A DNA stretch of 64,000 nucleotides from Dokdonia sp. PRO95 (lineage in GTDB: Bacteria > Bacteroidota > Bacteroidia > Flavobacteriales > Flavobacteriaceae). How positions within the stretch are numbered: position 1 is the first letter of the stretch; each line of letters begins with the position of its first letter. Below, in pieces: positions 16,905 through 25,971 of the stretch. The position numbers and the translations under genes are program-made. The notes below the pieces were generated by a model, which saw only the letters and a program-made list of their open reading frames with translations, made no database searches and was not told where the DNA came from. The stretch covers positions 3,171,966 to 3,235,965 of the forward strand of contig NZ_CM001837.1 in assembly GCF_000355805.1 (NCBI RefSeq), written 5' to 3'.

Positions 16905-19900
16905 TTAGTTTGCTATTTTTTGTTCTTCCTCTAGTCTCAGTAAAGCTTGGCGGTATTCTTCTGGTAGCACTTTCGTGAAATTACCTATTTCCACATCCCA
17001 ATTTTCTAGGAAACGTTGTGCTAGTGGAGATTGTGTTGCATTATAATGGTTCTCAACCAACTGTCTAAGCTCCTCTCGGTCTTGTGTTTCTTCTACCTTT
17101 AAGAAGTTTAAGCCCTCTGAGTTTGCTTTTCGCGAAAGCGTACTATCTACATCATACACATATGCGATTCCTCCGCTCATTCCAGCTCCGAAGTTTCTTC
17201 CCACAGCTCCTAAAATCACTGCTACTCCTCCTGTCATATACTCACAACCATGATCACCTATACCTTCTACAACAGCTCTAGCTCCCGAGTTACGTACACA
17301 AAAACGCTCTCCAGCCTTTCCATTGATGTAAGCCTCCCCAGCAGTGGCACCGTAAAATGCTACGTTTCCAATAATGACATTATCTTCAGGAATTATGGTT
17401 GCCTCTACAGGTACTTTTACAATAACTTTTGCTCCAGAAAGCCCTTTGCCTATGTAGTCATTTGTATTTCCAGTAACCGAAAGCGTCAATCCATGAGTAG
17501 CAAATGCCGCAAAGCTCTGACCAGCCGAACCTTCAAAATTGATTTTTAAGGTATTTTCTGGTAGCCCATTAACTCCATAAATTTTTGAAATCTCATTACT
17601 TAAGATGGCTCCTACCGCTCGGTCTTCATTTGTAATCTTAAGATCAAGCGTTGTCTTTTCTTTTCTAAACAATGCAGGGTGCGCCTGAGATATAATTTTA
17701 AAATCTAATGCCTTTTCTAGATCATGGTCTTGCTTCTCGATATTTCTCAGGGATTGCCCTTCCTTAACATCTACTTTATGCAGAATAGGAGTTAAATCTA
17801 ATCCTAAAGCTTTGTATTGATCAATGGTCTTGTTGCGGTCTAGCTTTTGCACTTGCCCTACCATCTCATCTACTGTCTTAAAACCGAGCTTTGCCATAAT
17901 CTCACGAAGCTCTTGCGCAACGAAATACATGAAGTTTACCACATGCTCCGGTTTTCCATTAAATCGCTTACGTAGCTCTGGGTTTTGCGTTGCAATTCCC
18001 ACAGGACAAGTATTTAAGTGACACACACGCATCATTATACAGCCAGAAGCCACTAGCGGTGCAGATGCAAAACCAAATTCTTCTGCCCCTAGAAGACATG
18101 CAATTGCTACGTCTCTACCTGTTTTAAGTTGGCCATCGCACTCTAGTCTCACACGGCCACGCAAATCATTCATAACGAGTGTTTGCTGCGCTTCGGCTAG
18201 CCCTAGCTCCCACGGAAGTCCCGTATGTTTTAATGAAGTAAGTGGCGTTGCACCAGTCCCTCCATCATGTCCAGAAATTAATATCACATCTGCCTTAGCT
18301 TTTGCAACACCTGCGGCCACAGTCCCTACCCCTACTTCTGACACTAATTTTACATTAATACGCGCCTCTCTATTTGCAGATTTTAAATCATAAATTAATT
18401 GTGATAAATCTTCAATAGAGTAAATATCATGATGCGGTGGTGGAGAAATCAATCCTACATATGGTGTAGAGTTACGCGTTTTTGCAATTTCTGGATTCAC
18501 CTTAGGGCCTGGCAACTGCCCTCCTTCTCCAGGTTTTGCGCCCTGCGCCATTTTTATTTGAATCTCTGCTGCATTAGTTAGATAATTTGAGGTAACGCCA
18601 AATCGTCCAGAAGCTACTTGCTTAATTGCACTATTTTTCCAATCACCGTTTACATCTTTATAAAAACGCTCTTGATTTTCTCCTCCTTCGCCAGAATTTG
18701 ATTTACCGTCTATACGATTCATCGCTACAGCTAGTGTCTCATGCGCTTCTTTACTGATAGATCCATAAGACATTGCTCCCGTTTTAAAACGTTTTACAAT
18801 ATCCGTCCAAGGCTCTACTTCATCTATATCTATAGGATCATAATTTGTAAACTCAAACAAGCCTCTAATAGTCATTAGTTGTTTAGCTTGATTATTTACT
18901 CGATCTGCATACTCTTTATAGATTACAGGTTTATTACTTCGTACAGATTCTTGAAGTTTTGCAATCGTAAGCGGATTAAATAAATGCGCTTCACCATCTC
19001 TTCTCCATCTATACTCACCACCTATTTCTAGTGGCAAATCTGCAGCAATTTCTTTTTTATCATATGCAGCTTTATGACGCTTACTTATTTCTCCTTCTAG
19101 TTGATGCAATCCTACACCCTCAATTCTAGTCACTGTGCGCGGAAAGTATTTTGAAACTACTTTTTTACTGATGCCTATACATTCAAATAGTTGCGAACTG
19201 CGATATGAATTGAGTGTAGAAATACCAATCTTATTCATCACCTTGAGCACTCCCTTACCTACAGCCTTATTAAAGTTTTGAATAGCTTCTTCTACATCTA
19301 CACTAGCAAGCTCAAGATCTTCTGGGTGATTTTCTATAATCTCATTTACCATATAAGGGTTAATCGCGCTCGCGCCATAACCAAATAATAACGCAAAATG
19401 ATGCACCTCTCTAGGCTCTGCAGACTCAATAATTAAACTTAATTGAGATCTCTTCTTATGAGTTGCTAGTCCGTTGTTTACATAAGAGCAGGCAAGCAAT
19501 GCTGGTATAGGTGCCTCTGTAATTGACGTATTTCTATCTGATAGAATAACAATATTTGCTCCCTCATCAAGCTGCTTACTTACGTTTTGCAAGAGTTTTT
19601 CTAGTGCTTCCTCGAGGCCATTATGACCTCTCTCCACCTGATACAACATCGGTACAGAAACTACTTTAAAATTCTTATCATCAAGACTTTTAATCTTATC
19701 TAAATCTTGTTTTGATATAACTGGATTTTGGATTTTCAACTTTCTACAATGCGCAGCATTAATGTCAAAAATATTATAATCGGCTCCTAGGGTTAGAGAA
19801 ATATCTGTAATCAACTCTTCTCTTATTCCATCAAGAGGCGGATTTGTAACCTGAGCAAATAACTGCTTGAAGTAGTTATAAATGAGCTGCGGCCTTTCTG

Positions 19901-21452
19901 AAAGCGCAGCAATAGGAGCATCATTACCCATAGAACCTATAGGCTCCTTGGCATTTGCAGCCATAGGTAATATGATGGTGTTTATATCTTCTTGCGTGTA
20001 TCCAAAGGTGATTAAACGCTCCTTTAGTGGTGCTTCATCTAAAAATAGTGGACACTCATTATAAGGAATATCCCTTAAGTGGATTAAATTTTCATCAAGC
20101 CATTGTTGATATGGGTTACGCGATGCGATCTCTTCTTTTATTTCTTCATCATTAATGATACGGCCTTGCGCCATGTCTACTAGAAACATTTTACCCGGTT
20201 CTAGACGACCATGCAATTGCACATTGCTAGGCTCAATATCTACTACCCCAATTTCTGAAGACATAATCACATAACCATCCTTTGTAACAGAATAACGCGA
20301 TGGGCGCAGTCCATTACGATCAAGTACAGCACCTATATAATTACCATCTGTAAAAGGAATAGATGCAGGCCCGTCCCAAGGCTCCATAAGGCAAGAGTTG
20401 AACTCATAAAAAGCACGTTTGGCAGGAGACATCTCCTTATTTTTTTCCCATGCCTCTGGAACGAGCATCATCATTACCTCTGGAAGTGAGCGGCCGGTCA
20501 TTAACAACAACTCCACCACCATATCCATAGATGCACTATCAGACTTACCTGGTATTACTACGGGAAGGATTGCTTTGATATCCTCTCCAAAAAGCGGACT
20601 CTCCATAAGTTCTTCTCTGGAATACATACGAGTTACATTGCCTCGCAAGGTATTAATCTCTCCATTATGACACATATATCTAAAAGGCTGTGCAAGATCC
20701 CATGTAGGGAATGTATTTGTTGAAAAACGCTGATGCACAAGCGCCAGACGCGTCACAACTCTAGGATCCATCAAGTCCTTATAATACACCTTAATGTCTT
20801 GAGGCATTAATAGCCCCTTATAAATGATTGTTTTGGTAGAAAAGCTAGGCACATAAAAGAATGAACTTTCAGAAAGCTTAGAACCATATATGGTATGTTC
20901 TGCAATTTTACGTGCAGTAAATAATTTTAAATTAAATGCAAATTCTGGAGTGGGTTTTTGTTGCGCTTTCGCGAAAGCGGGATTTTTATCACCACCATCA
21001 TAAGAAACAAAGATTTGCTTTACAAAGGGTTCTGAAACCTGAGCAATCTCACCTAAGATAGATTTATCTACCGGCACATCTCTCCATCCTATAATATGTA
21101 TACCCTGATCTGTAAGACTCTTCTCAAACACCGAAATACAGTAATCCCGTTGATTTTGTTTACGAGGAAGAAACACATTACTCACAGCATAACTCCCTTC
21201 TTGAGGTAGATCAAAATCACAGCTAGCCTGAAAATAATCATGAGGAATATCTATGAGTATCCCAGCACCATCTCCCGTTCTTCCATCTGCACTTACAGCT
21301 CCTCTATGTTCTAGCTTTTCAAGAATTTCTAACGCCTTATGAATAATGTCATTTGACTTTATTCCTTTTAAACTACAAATGAATCCCGCTCCACACGCAT
21401 CGTGTTCAAATTCCCTTAAATATAATCCTTGATCCTTAAGCATTGTGTACAT
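16905..21452 (-). CDS. gltB: Glutamate synthase large subunit
   Basis: This GOGAT alpha subunit has an N-terminal class II glutaminase whose catalytic Cys is C20 in HDACGAGFI (residues 1-19 would be removed). It also has the central domain, an FMN-binding synthase domain (GEGGENQERF, ARINVKLVSEVGVGTVAAGVAKAKAD, ISGHDGGTGA), the 3Fe-4S cysteines (CHLNTCPVGIATQ), and a C-terminal beta-helix (GNVAFYGATAGEAYINGKAGERF). The length of 1515 matches the family. The start is M1, or M4 three codons on. It carries two window palindromes: exact at A159-F-A-K-A163 in the glutaminase domain and imperfect near 1439 (LSRK), both in segments that look variable in the family. Confidence 0.97.
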   Translation of the reverse strand: MYTMLKDQGLYLREFEHDACGAGFICSLKGIKSNDIIHKALEILEKLEHRGAVSADGRTGDGAGILIDIPHDYFQASCDFDLPQEGSYAVSNVFLPRKQNQRDYCISVFEKSLTDQGIHIIGWRDVPVDKSILGEIAQVSEPFVKQIFVSYDGGDKNPAFAKAQQKPTPEFAFNLKLFTARKIAEHTIYGSKLSESSFFYVPSFSTKTIIYKGLLMPQDIKVYYKDLMDPRVVTRLALVHQRFSTNTFPTWDLAQPFRYMCHNGEINTLRGNVTRMYSREELMESPLFGEDIKAILPVVIPGKSDSASMDMVVELLLMTGRSLPEVMMMLVPEAWEKNKEMSPAKRAFYEFNSCLMEPWDGPASIPFTDGNYIGAVLDRNGLRPSRYSVTKDGYVIMSSEIGVVDIEPSNVQLHGRLEPGKMFLVDMAQGRIINDEEIKEEIASRNPYQQWLDENLIHLRDIPYNECPLFLDEAPLKERLITFGYTQEDINTIILPMAANAKEPIGSMGNDAPIAALSERPQLIYNYFKQLFAQVTNPPLDGIREELITDISLTLGADYNIFDINAAHCRKLKIQNPVISKQDLDKIKSLDDKNFKVVSVPMLYQVERGHNGLEEALEKLLQNVSKQLDEGANIVILSDRNTSITEAPIPALLACSYVNNGLATHKKRSQLSLIIESAEPREVHHFALLFGYGASAINPYMVNEIIENHPEDLELASVDVEEAIQNFNKAVGKGVLKVMNKIGISTLNSYRSSQLFECIGISKKVVSKYFPRTVTRIEGVGLHQLEGEISKRHKAAYDKKEIAADLPLEIGGEYRWRRDGEAHLFNPLTIAKLQESVRSNKPVIYKEYADRVNNQAKQLMTIRGLFEFTNYDPIDIDEVEPWTDIVKRFKTGAMSYGSISKEAHETLAVAMNRIDGKSNSGEGGENQERFYKDVNGDWKNSAIKQVASGRFGVTSNYLTNAAEIQIKMAQGAKPGEGGQLPGPKVNPEIAKTRNSTPYVGLISPPPHHDIYSIEDLSQLIYDLKSANREARINVKLVSEVGVGTVAAGVAKAKADVILISGHDGGTGATPLTSLKHTGLPWELGLAEAQQTLVMNDLRGRVRLECDGQLKTGRDVAIACLLGAEEFGFASAPLVASGCIMMRVCHLNTCPVGIATQNPELRKRFNGKPEHVVNFMYFVAQELREIMAKLGFKTVDEMVGQVQKLDRNKTIDQYKALGLDLTPILHKVDVKEGQSLRNIEKQDHDLEKALDFKIISQAHPALFRKEKTTLDLKITNEDRAVGAILSNEISKIYGVNGLPENTLKINFEGSAGQSFAAFATHGLTLSVTGNTNDYIGKGLSGAKVIVKVPVEATIIPEDNVIIGNVAFYGATAGEAYINGKAGERFCVRNSGARAVVEGIGDHGCEYMTGGVAVILGAVGRNFGAGMSGGIAYVYDVDSTLSRKANSEGLNFLKVEETQDREELRQLVENHYNATQSPLAQRFLENWDVEIGNFTKVLPEEYRQALLRLEEEQKIAN
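17125..17139. repeat. Imperfect palindrome copy, one-base insertion, LSRK frame
   Basis: GCTTTTCGCGAAAGC differs from the 14-mer by one extra T. It lies near the 3' end of gltB and is read as STLSRKAN. Confidence 0.75.
20965..20978. repeat. GCTTTCGCGAAAGC palindrome, AFAKA frame
   Basis: An exact copy inside the glutaminase part of gltB, residues 159-163, followed by a Q/K/P-rich stretch that looks like a loop. Confidence 0.95.
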
Positions 21453-21882
21453 TTTTATGGTAATACCATTGTTTCTTATTCACAAGATAATCCTACTTAT
21501 CTAAGTCACAAAAAGCACCATTCATTATTACGATTAATGAAATTTAGGCAGCATGAAATTCATATAACCGCATTATAAGCCTGCTTATTTTGTCAAATTC
21601 AAACTGTTAAAAGTGGTTAAAAATGACGATAACGTTATAGTTAATTTAAAGAATAGATTCAAATTTAAAAATATCCTCAATTATTTAACTAAAAAATCCC
21701 TCAAAACTCAATTATGTCGAAATGCATATCACAACAAATCAGCAAATAATTTATAACACCCCTAATTTAATAGGGGTAATTTTGAAAAAACCATAAAAAT
21801 TTACAAAACACCTATAAAATTTACACCCTTAACTAAATTTTAAGATACATTTGAGAACTAATCAACAAAAAATTACACTCTT
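21453..21882. promoter_or_regulatory. AT-rich divergent control region between gltBD and porin-PII-amt
   Basis: This 430-base gap has no ORF of note. It contains a 10-base palindrome ATAACGTTAT (21629-21638), an inverted repeat ACCCCTA-N6-TAGGGGT (21758-21777) that abuts a TAnnTTTG element TAATTTTG (21777-21784), and a second element TACATTTG (21846-21853) about 30 bases before the porin ATG. These are candidates for nitrogen-responsive control of both operons. The regulator is unknown. Confidence 0.45.
21846..21853 (+). promoter_or_regulatory. Candidate -7 element of the porin-PII-amt operon
   Basis: TACATTTG fits the Bacteroidota TAnnTTTG consensus and places transcription start about 20-25 bases before the porin ATG. 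No TTG is well placed upstream, so the match is partial. Confidence 0.35.
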
Positions 21883-22923
21883 ATGAAGTCCATTGTTACG
21901 TTCTTAGTACTGGCTATTACATCCACTTGCATATTTGCTCAAGAAGATTCAAAAAAGAAAAAATTTACTGTAGAGGGAAGTGTCGATACTTACTTTAGAC
22001 AAAATCTTTCTGGACCCAATGGCGAGGATGCAATTGCCCCAAATACCTCTTTTGCAAATCGCAATGGTTTTGCAATTGGTATGGCAAATGTGATAGGCTC
22101 TTTTGAAAGTGAAAATGGAAAAGTAGGTGCTGTCGCAGATTTAGTTTTTGGCCCTAGAGGTGAAGAAGCGGTTTTTTTATCTGGACCTTCTTCAAACATT
22201 GTAAACCAACTTTACGTATACTGGAATGTTTCGGATAAAGTAAAACTTACTTTAGGAAACTTTAATACCTTCTTAGGTTATGAAGTAATCTCTCCTACTC
22301 TCAACTTTAACTACTCAACGTCTTATATGTTTTCATATGGACCATTTTCTCATACGGGTATAAAAGCAGACTTTACTTTATCTGAAGATTGGAGCGCTAT
22401 GGTGGGTGTACTTAACCAGACAGATGCTACAGAATTTAATTTTGATAACGATTACACACTAGGCGCTCAATTAGGTTACAAAACCACTTACCTTAATTTC
22501 TTATATGGAAAGCAAGGAGGAAGTACAGAAAGTACATTCCAAGTAGATCTTACTACCGGTCACGATCTATCAGATGACTTTTACCTAGGTCTTAACGCAA
22601 CATACAATGACACAGACGGAGCTTCATTTTATGGAGTTGCACTATACCCACAATACAAAACATCAGAATCTTTCACCCTAGGATTAAGAGGAGAATACTT
22701 TGCAGAAACAGAAGGTGGTGCTGGTGCCATAGGAGGTTATGATGAAGAGGGAGATGCATCTGTACTTGCAGTTACTCTTACTGGAAGTTATACCGTAGGC
22801 GATCTTACCATCAAACCAGAATTTCGCTTAGACAGCGCAAGTGAAGACACCTTCCTTGATACTGACCTTGAGCCTAACAGCTCATTATCTTCATTTCTAA
22901 TCGCAGGCATATATAAATTTTAA
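21883..22923 (+). CDS. Outer-membrane porin of the ammonium-uptake operon
   Basis: This 346-residue beta-barrel protein has the signal peptide MKSIVTFLVLAITSTCIFAQ. The mature part alternates aromatic/hydrophobic beta strands with acidic turns (FTVEGSVDTYFRQN, KVKLTLGNFNTFLGYEVISP, GLRGEYFAETEGG) and ends SSFLIAGIYKF, with the terminal Phe that outer-membrane proteins use for assembly. It is first in a three-gene operon with PII and Amt (12 and 35 bases apart). It therefore probably admits ammonium or small nitrogen compounds under nitrogen limitation, an inference from context. Confidence 0.85.
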   Translation: MKSIVTFLVLAITSTCIFAQEDSKKKKFTVEGSVDTYFRQNLSGPNGEDAIAPNTSFANRNGFAIGMANVIGSFESENGKVGAVADLVFGPRGEEAVFLSGPSSNIVNQLYVYWNVSDKVKLTLGNFNTFLGYEVISPTLNFNYSTSYMFSYGPFSHTGIKADFTLSEDWSAMVGVLNQTDATEFNFDNDYTLGAQLGYKTTYLNFLYGKQGGSTESTFQVDLTTGHDLSDDFYLGLNATYNDTDGASFYGVALYPQYKTSESFTLGLRGEYFAETEGGAGAIGGYDEEGDASVLAVTLTGSYTVGDLTIKPEFRLDSASEDTFLDTDLEPNSSLSSFLIAGIYKF

Positions 22924-22935
22924 ATAACCTAAAAC

Positions 22936-23274
22936 ATGAAAAAAATAGAAGCAATCATTCGTAAATCCAAATTCTCGGCGGTAAAAAAGGCACTGCATGA
23001 TGTGGGTGTAAACTTCTTCTCCTATTGGGATGTTACTGGACTTGGTAACGAAAAAAAAGGTTCTGTTTACCGCGGCGTGAGCTATAGCACCAGCGACATA
23101 CAACGACGCTATTTAAGCATCGTAGTAAATAATGAATTTGAAGAAATTACCATTAAAACAATTATCGAATCTGCACGCACCGGAGATGTAGGAGACGGTA
23201 AAATCTTTGTCTCAGATATAAGCGAGTGCTATCGTATTCGTACTGGAGAGAAAGGAAATCAAACACTTAAATAG
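22936..23274 (+). CDS. P-II family nitrogen regulator
   Basis: This trimeric signal protein senses 2-oxoglutarate/ATP and, in amt operons, gates the ammonium channel. The 112-residue length and blocks MKKIEAIIRKSKFSAVKKAL, YRGVSYS (site of the uridylylated Tyr51 in E. coli) and ARTGDVGDGKIFVSDI are diagnostic. The T-loop reads GLGNEKKGSVYRGVSYSTSDIQ. It lacks the Gln of the usual GxGxQKGH segment and the MVDFLPK stretch after the Tyr, so its effector response may differ. It lies between porin and amt. I leave the glnB/glnK choice open; context favours GlnK. Confidence 0.93.
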   Translation: MKKIEAIIRKSKFSAVKKALHDVGVNFFSYWDVTGLGNEKKGSVYRGVSYSTSDIQRRYLSIVVNNEFEEITIKTIIESARTGDVGDGKIFVSDISECYRIRTGEKGNQTLK

Positions 23275-23309
23275 TCTAAAAACTTATAATAATATAGCAT
23301 TAACAACTT

Positions 23310-24545
23310 ATGGAAATTTTAACTGTAAATAATGTATGGATGATGATCTGTACTGGTCTAGTTTTCTTCATGCACCTTGGGTTTTCATTTTTAGAAATAG
23401 GACTCACACGTCAAAAAAATACTATCAACATTCTTTTTAAAAATATTTTTATAATCACCGTAGGTCTCCTACTTTATTGTTTAGTAGGCTTCAATCTTAT
23501 GTACCCTGGAGAATTCAACGGGTTTTTAGGGTTTGCGGGCTTTGGTCTTGATGCACCACTCAATGCAGAAGGCGTTCTTGATCTCACTTATAACGAAGGC
23601 TATACTTACTGGACAGACTTTCTTTTTCAAGGGATGTTTGCAGCAACAGCAGCAACTATAGTATCTGGTGCCGTAGCAGAGCGTATTAAAATAGGTCCAT
23701 TTATGGTCTTTGTATTACTTTACGTAGGGTTTGTATACCCTATTGCTGGATCTTGGAAATGGGGAGGCGGATTTTTACAAACACTAGAAACACCTTTTTA
23801 TGATTTTGCTGGATCTACACTTGTTCACTCTGTAGGAGGATGGGCCGCACTCGTTGCCGTATTCTTACTTGGATCGCGAATAGGGAAGTTTGATGAAAAT
23901 GGTAAACCACAAGCCATCCCTGGACATAATGTACCGCTTGCAACGGCAGGTGTACTTATCTTATGGTTAGGTTGGTTTGGCTTTAATGGAGGTTCTGTAC
24001 TATCTGCAGATCCTGCACTAACATCTCTTACTCTTGTAACTACGTCACTTGCGGCAGCAGCCGGAGGAGTATTTGCTTTTCTTGTATCTACATTGATGTA
24101 CAAAAACTATGATCTCACCATGTTTTTAAATGGAATACTAGGAGGTCTTGTGGGTATAACAGCTGGGGCAGACGTAATGAGCCCTACAGATGCGATTGCT
24201 ATAGGGGCGATTGCAGGAGCCATAATCGTTTTTGGTGTCGCACTTGTAGATAAACTAAGACTAGACGATCCTGTAGGAGCTATTGCAGTACACTTAATAT
24301 GTGGTATTTGGGGCACACTTGCAGTTGGTATTTTTGGAAGCCTAGCTAGTGGAGCACAGTTTGTGAGCCAACTAATAGGTGTAGGATCTTATGCTGTTTT
24401 CTGTATTATTACGTCATTTATAATATTATTTATTCTCAAGAAAACTGTGGGACTACGAGTTTCAGAAACTGAAGAAATTGAAGGACTTGATCCTCACGAA
24501 CACGGAATGAGTGCTTATCCAGATTTCCGTTTAAACGAGCATTAA
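23310..24545 (+). CDS. amt: Ammonium transporter
   Basis: This Amt/Mep/Rh channel has 411 residues and about eleven membrane helices. Pore landmarks are present: FQGMFAATAATIVSGAVAER with the outer Phe gate, DFAGSTLVHSVGGWAAL (Asp and first twin His), GWFGFNGGS (second Phe) and VHLICGIWGTLAVG (second twin His). The N-terminus starts directly in helix 1 without a cleavable signal. It is third in porin-PII-amt and ends before a hairpin terminator. It takes up ammonium for GOGAT, encoded just upstream in the divergent operon. Confidence 0.96.
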   Translation: MEILTVNNVWMMICTGLVFFMHLGFSFLEIGLTRQKNTINILFKNIFIITVGLLLYCLVGFNLMYPGEFNGFLGFAGFGLDAPLNAEGVLDLTYNEGYTYWTDFLFQGMFAATAATIVSGAVAERIKIGPFMVFVLLYVGFVYPIAGSWKWGGGFLQTLETPFYDFAGSTLVHSVGGWAALVAVFLLGSRIGKFDENGKPQAIPGHNVPLATAGVLILWLGWFGFNGGSVLSADPALTSLTLVTTSLAAAAGGVFAFLVSTLMYKNYDLTMFLNGILGGLVGITAGADVMSPTDAIAIGAIAGAIIVFGVALVDKLRLDDPVGAIAVHLICGIWGTLAVGIFGSLASGAQFVSQLIGVGSYAVFCIITSFIILFILKKTVGLRVSETEEIEGLDPHEHGMSAYPDFRLNEH

Positions 24546-24574
24546 TATTAAGTTTTGTGCTATGTGTATGTGAG

Positions 24575-24605
24575 CCTCGACCATTTTTGGTCGGGGTTTA
24601 CTGTT
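24575..24605 (+). terminator. Intrinsic terminator after amt
   Basis: A 9-bp stem (24575-24583 with 24588-24596, one G-U pair) with a 4-base loop is followed by TTTACTGTTTTT. Confidence 0.8.
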
Positions 24606-24623
24606 TTTAGGGTTTTTGGTTTT

Positions 24624-24637
24624 GCTTTCGCGAAAGC
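24624..24637. repeat. GCTTTCGCGAAAGC palindrome, intergenic
   Basis: An exact copy between the amt terminator and the LMW phosphatase start, 26 bases before the ATG. Confidence 0.95.
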
Positions 24638-24663
24638 GTAATAAATTTAATTACCTTAGAGTA

Positions 24664-25137
24664 ATGAATAAACAAGCTCCCTCCACTACAAAGATCTTAA
24701 TGGTATGCCTAGGAAACATATGTAGATCCCCACTTGCCGAAGGTATTTTAAGATCTAAACTAGACGCAACTCTTTTTAATGTAGACTCCGTAGGCACAGG
24801 AGACTGGCACGTGGGAAATCCACCAGATCCCAGAAGCGTAAAAGTAGGATTATCTCATGGAGTCGATATCTCAGGACTTAGAGGACGCCAGCTATCCGAA
24901 AGTGACTTTAATGATTTTGATCATATTTATGTCATGGATCAAAACAACCTAGAAGATGTACTAGCAAAAGCCACTACAGATGAACAGCGCCGTAAAGTGA
25001 CAATGATTCTAGATGTAGTTTTTCATGGAGAGAAAGTAGATGTTCCAGATCCATATCACGGAAGTCAAGAAGACTTTGAGAGAGTATATGAAATGCTGGA
25101 TACCGCATGCGATCATATCGCAAAAGAACTAGCATAA
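24664..25137 (+). CDS. Low molecular weight protein-tyrosine-phosphatase
   Basis: This cytosolic LMW-PTP dephosphorylates phosphotyrosine or small phosphoesters. The P-loop CLGNICRSP (CX5RS) lies near residues 16-24, and the catalytic acid is in VPDPYHGSQEDF near 126-137. I use the ATG at 24664 (157 residues, MNKQAPSTTKILMVCLGN). A longer frame from 24616 would translate the palindrome as LSRKR in a non-conserved extension and is rejected. It is not linked to a tyrosine kinase or capsule cluster here, so its role is open. Confidence 0.94.
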   Translation: MNKQAPSTTKILMVCLGNICRSPLAEGILRSKLDATLFNVDSVGTGDWHVGNPPDPRSVKVGLSHGVDISGLRGRQLSESDFNDFDHIYVMDQNNLEDVLAKATTDEQRRKVTMILDVVFHGEKVDVPDPYHGSQEDFERVYEMLDTACDHIAKELA

Positions 25138-25244
25138 TTAGGGCATTTAAAATTATGGACATTGCAAAAGTAAATTTTGTGCATATCCCGCGATCTAATT
25201 ATATTGCACCCATACGATAACCCCAACCTATAAACTACCTACCT

Positions 25245-25970
25245 ATGAGTTCATTTACTGCAACTGGAAAATTATATCTGATACCCACTACACTAGGTGA
25301 TACTAGTGCACTAGAGGTGATGCCTATCTCTGTAAAGAAGGTGGTAGAATTTATAGATACATACATCGTAGAAAATGAAAAAACAGCGCGTCGCTCCATA
25401 AAAGCGATATCTCCAAGTAAATCGCAGCCCTCTTTAAAATTATTTCCGTTAAATAAATACACAGATATATCTGAGCTTCCATCATACCTAGAACCATGTT
25501 TACAAGGGGAATCTGTAGGTTTATTATCTGAGGCGGGAGTTCCAGGCGTTGCAGATCCTGGAGCAGAGGTGGTGAAGATTGCACATCAAAAAGGCATCCA
25601 AGTTGTGCCACTTGTAGGTCCATCATCTATACTCATGGCAATGATGAGTAGCGGTATGAATGGTCAAAATTTTGCTTTTAATGGATATCTACCTATTGAT
25701 GCACAACAGCGTAAGCAAGAGTTGAAACGATTAGAGCGCTTATCTTCAGAACAAGGACAAACGCAATTATTCATCGAGACCCCGTATCGCAATAATAAGA
25801 TGCTAGAAGACATTTGCAATACTGTGCATCCTGAAACTCAAGTTTGTATTGCTTGTGATATCACACTTCCAACAGAATATATTGTGACAAAAAGCGCTTC
25901 TTTCTGGAAAACTAATGCACCAGACTTACACAAAAGACCTGCAATCTTTATAATTCACAAGTCGTTTTAA
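25245..25970 (+). CDS. SAM-dependent methyltransferase, tetrapyrrole-methylase/RsmI-like
   Basis: This 241-residue protein belongs to the tetrapyrrole methylase superfamily that includes RsmI (16S rRNA C1402 2'-O-methylation). Blocks GKLYLIPTTLGD, VGLLSEAGVPGVADPGAEVVKIAHQKG and VVPLVGPSSILMAMMSSGMNGQNFAFNGYLP match RsmI-type cores. The region between (SPSKSQPSLKLFPLNKYTD) differs from canonical RsmI, marking a Bacteroidota paralogue. The SAM-binding GVPGVADPG is intact. It converges on the DUF3820 gene with one base between stops. The exact target is uncertain. Confidence 0.85.
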   Translation: MSSFTATGKLYLIPTTLGDTSALEVMPISVKKVVEFIDTYIVENEKTARRSIKAISPSKSQPSLKLFPLNKYTDISELPSYLEPCLQGESVGLLSEAGVPGVADPGAEVVKIAHQKGIQVVPLVGPSSILMAMMSSGMNGQNFAFNGYLPIDAQQRKQELKRLERLSSEQGQTQLFIETPYRNNKMLEDICNTVHPETQVCIACDITLPTEYIVTKSASFWKTNAPDLHKRPAIFIIHKSF

Positions 25971-25971
25971 A

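Noticed and set aside
24616-24663. Upstream extension of the LMW phosphatase that would translate the palindrome as LSRKR
   Set aside because: The family N-terminus fits the ATG at 24664, and the extension is basic and non-conserved in character.
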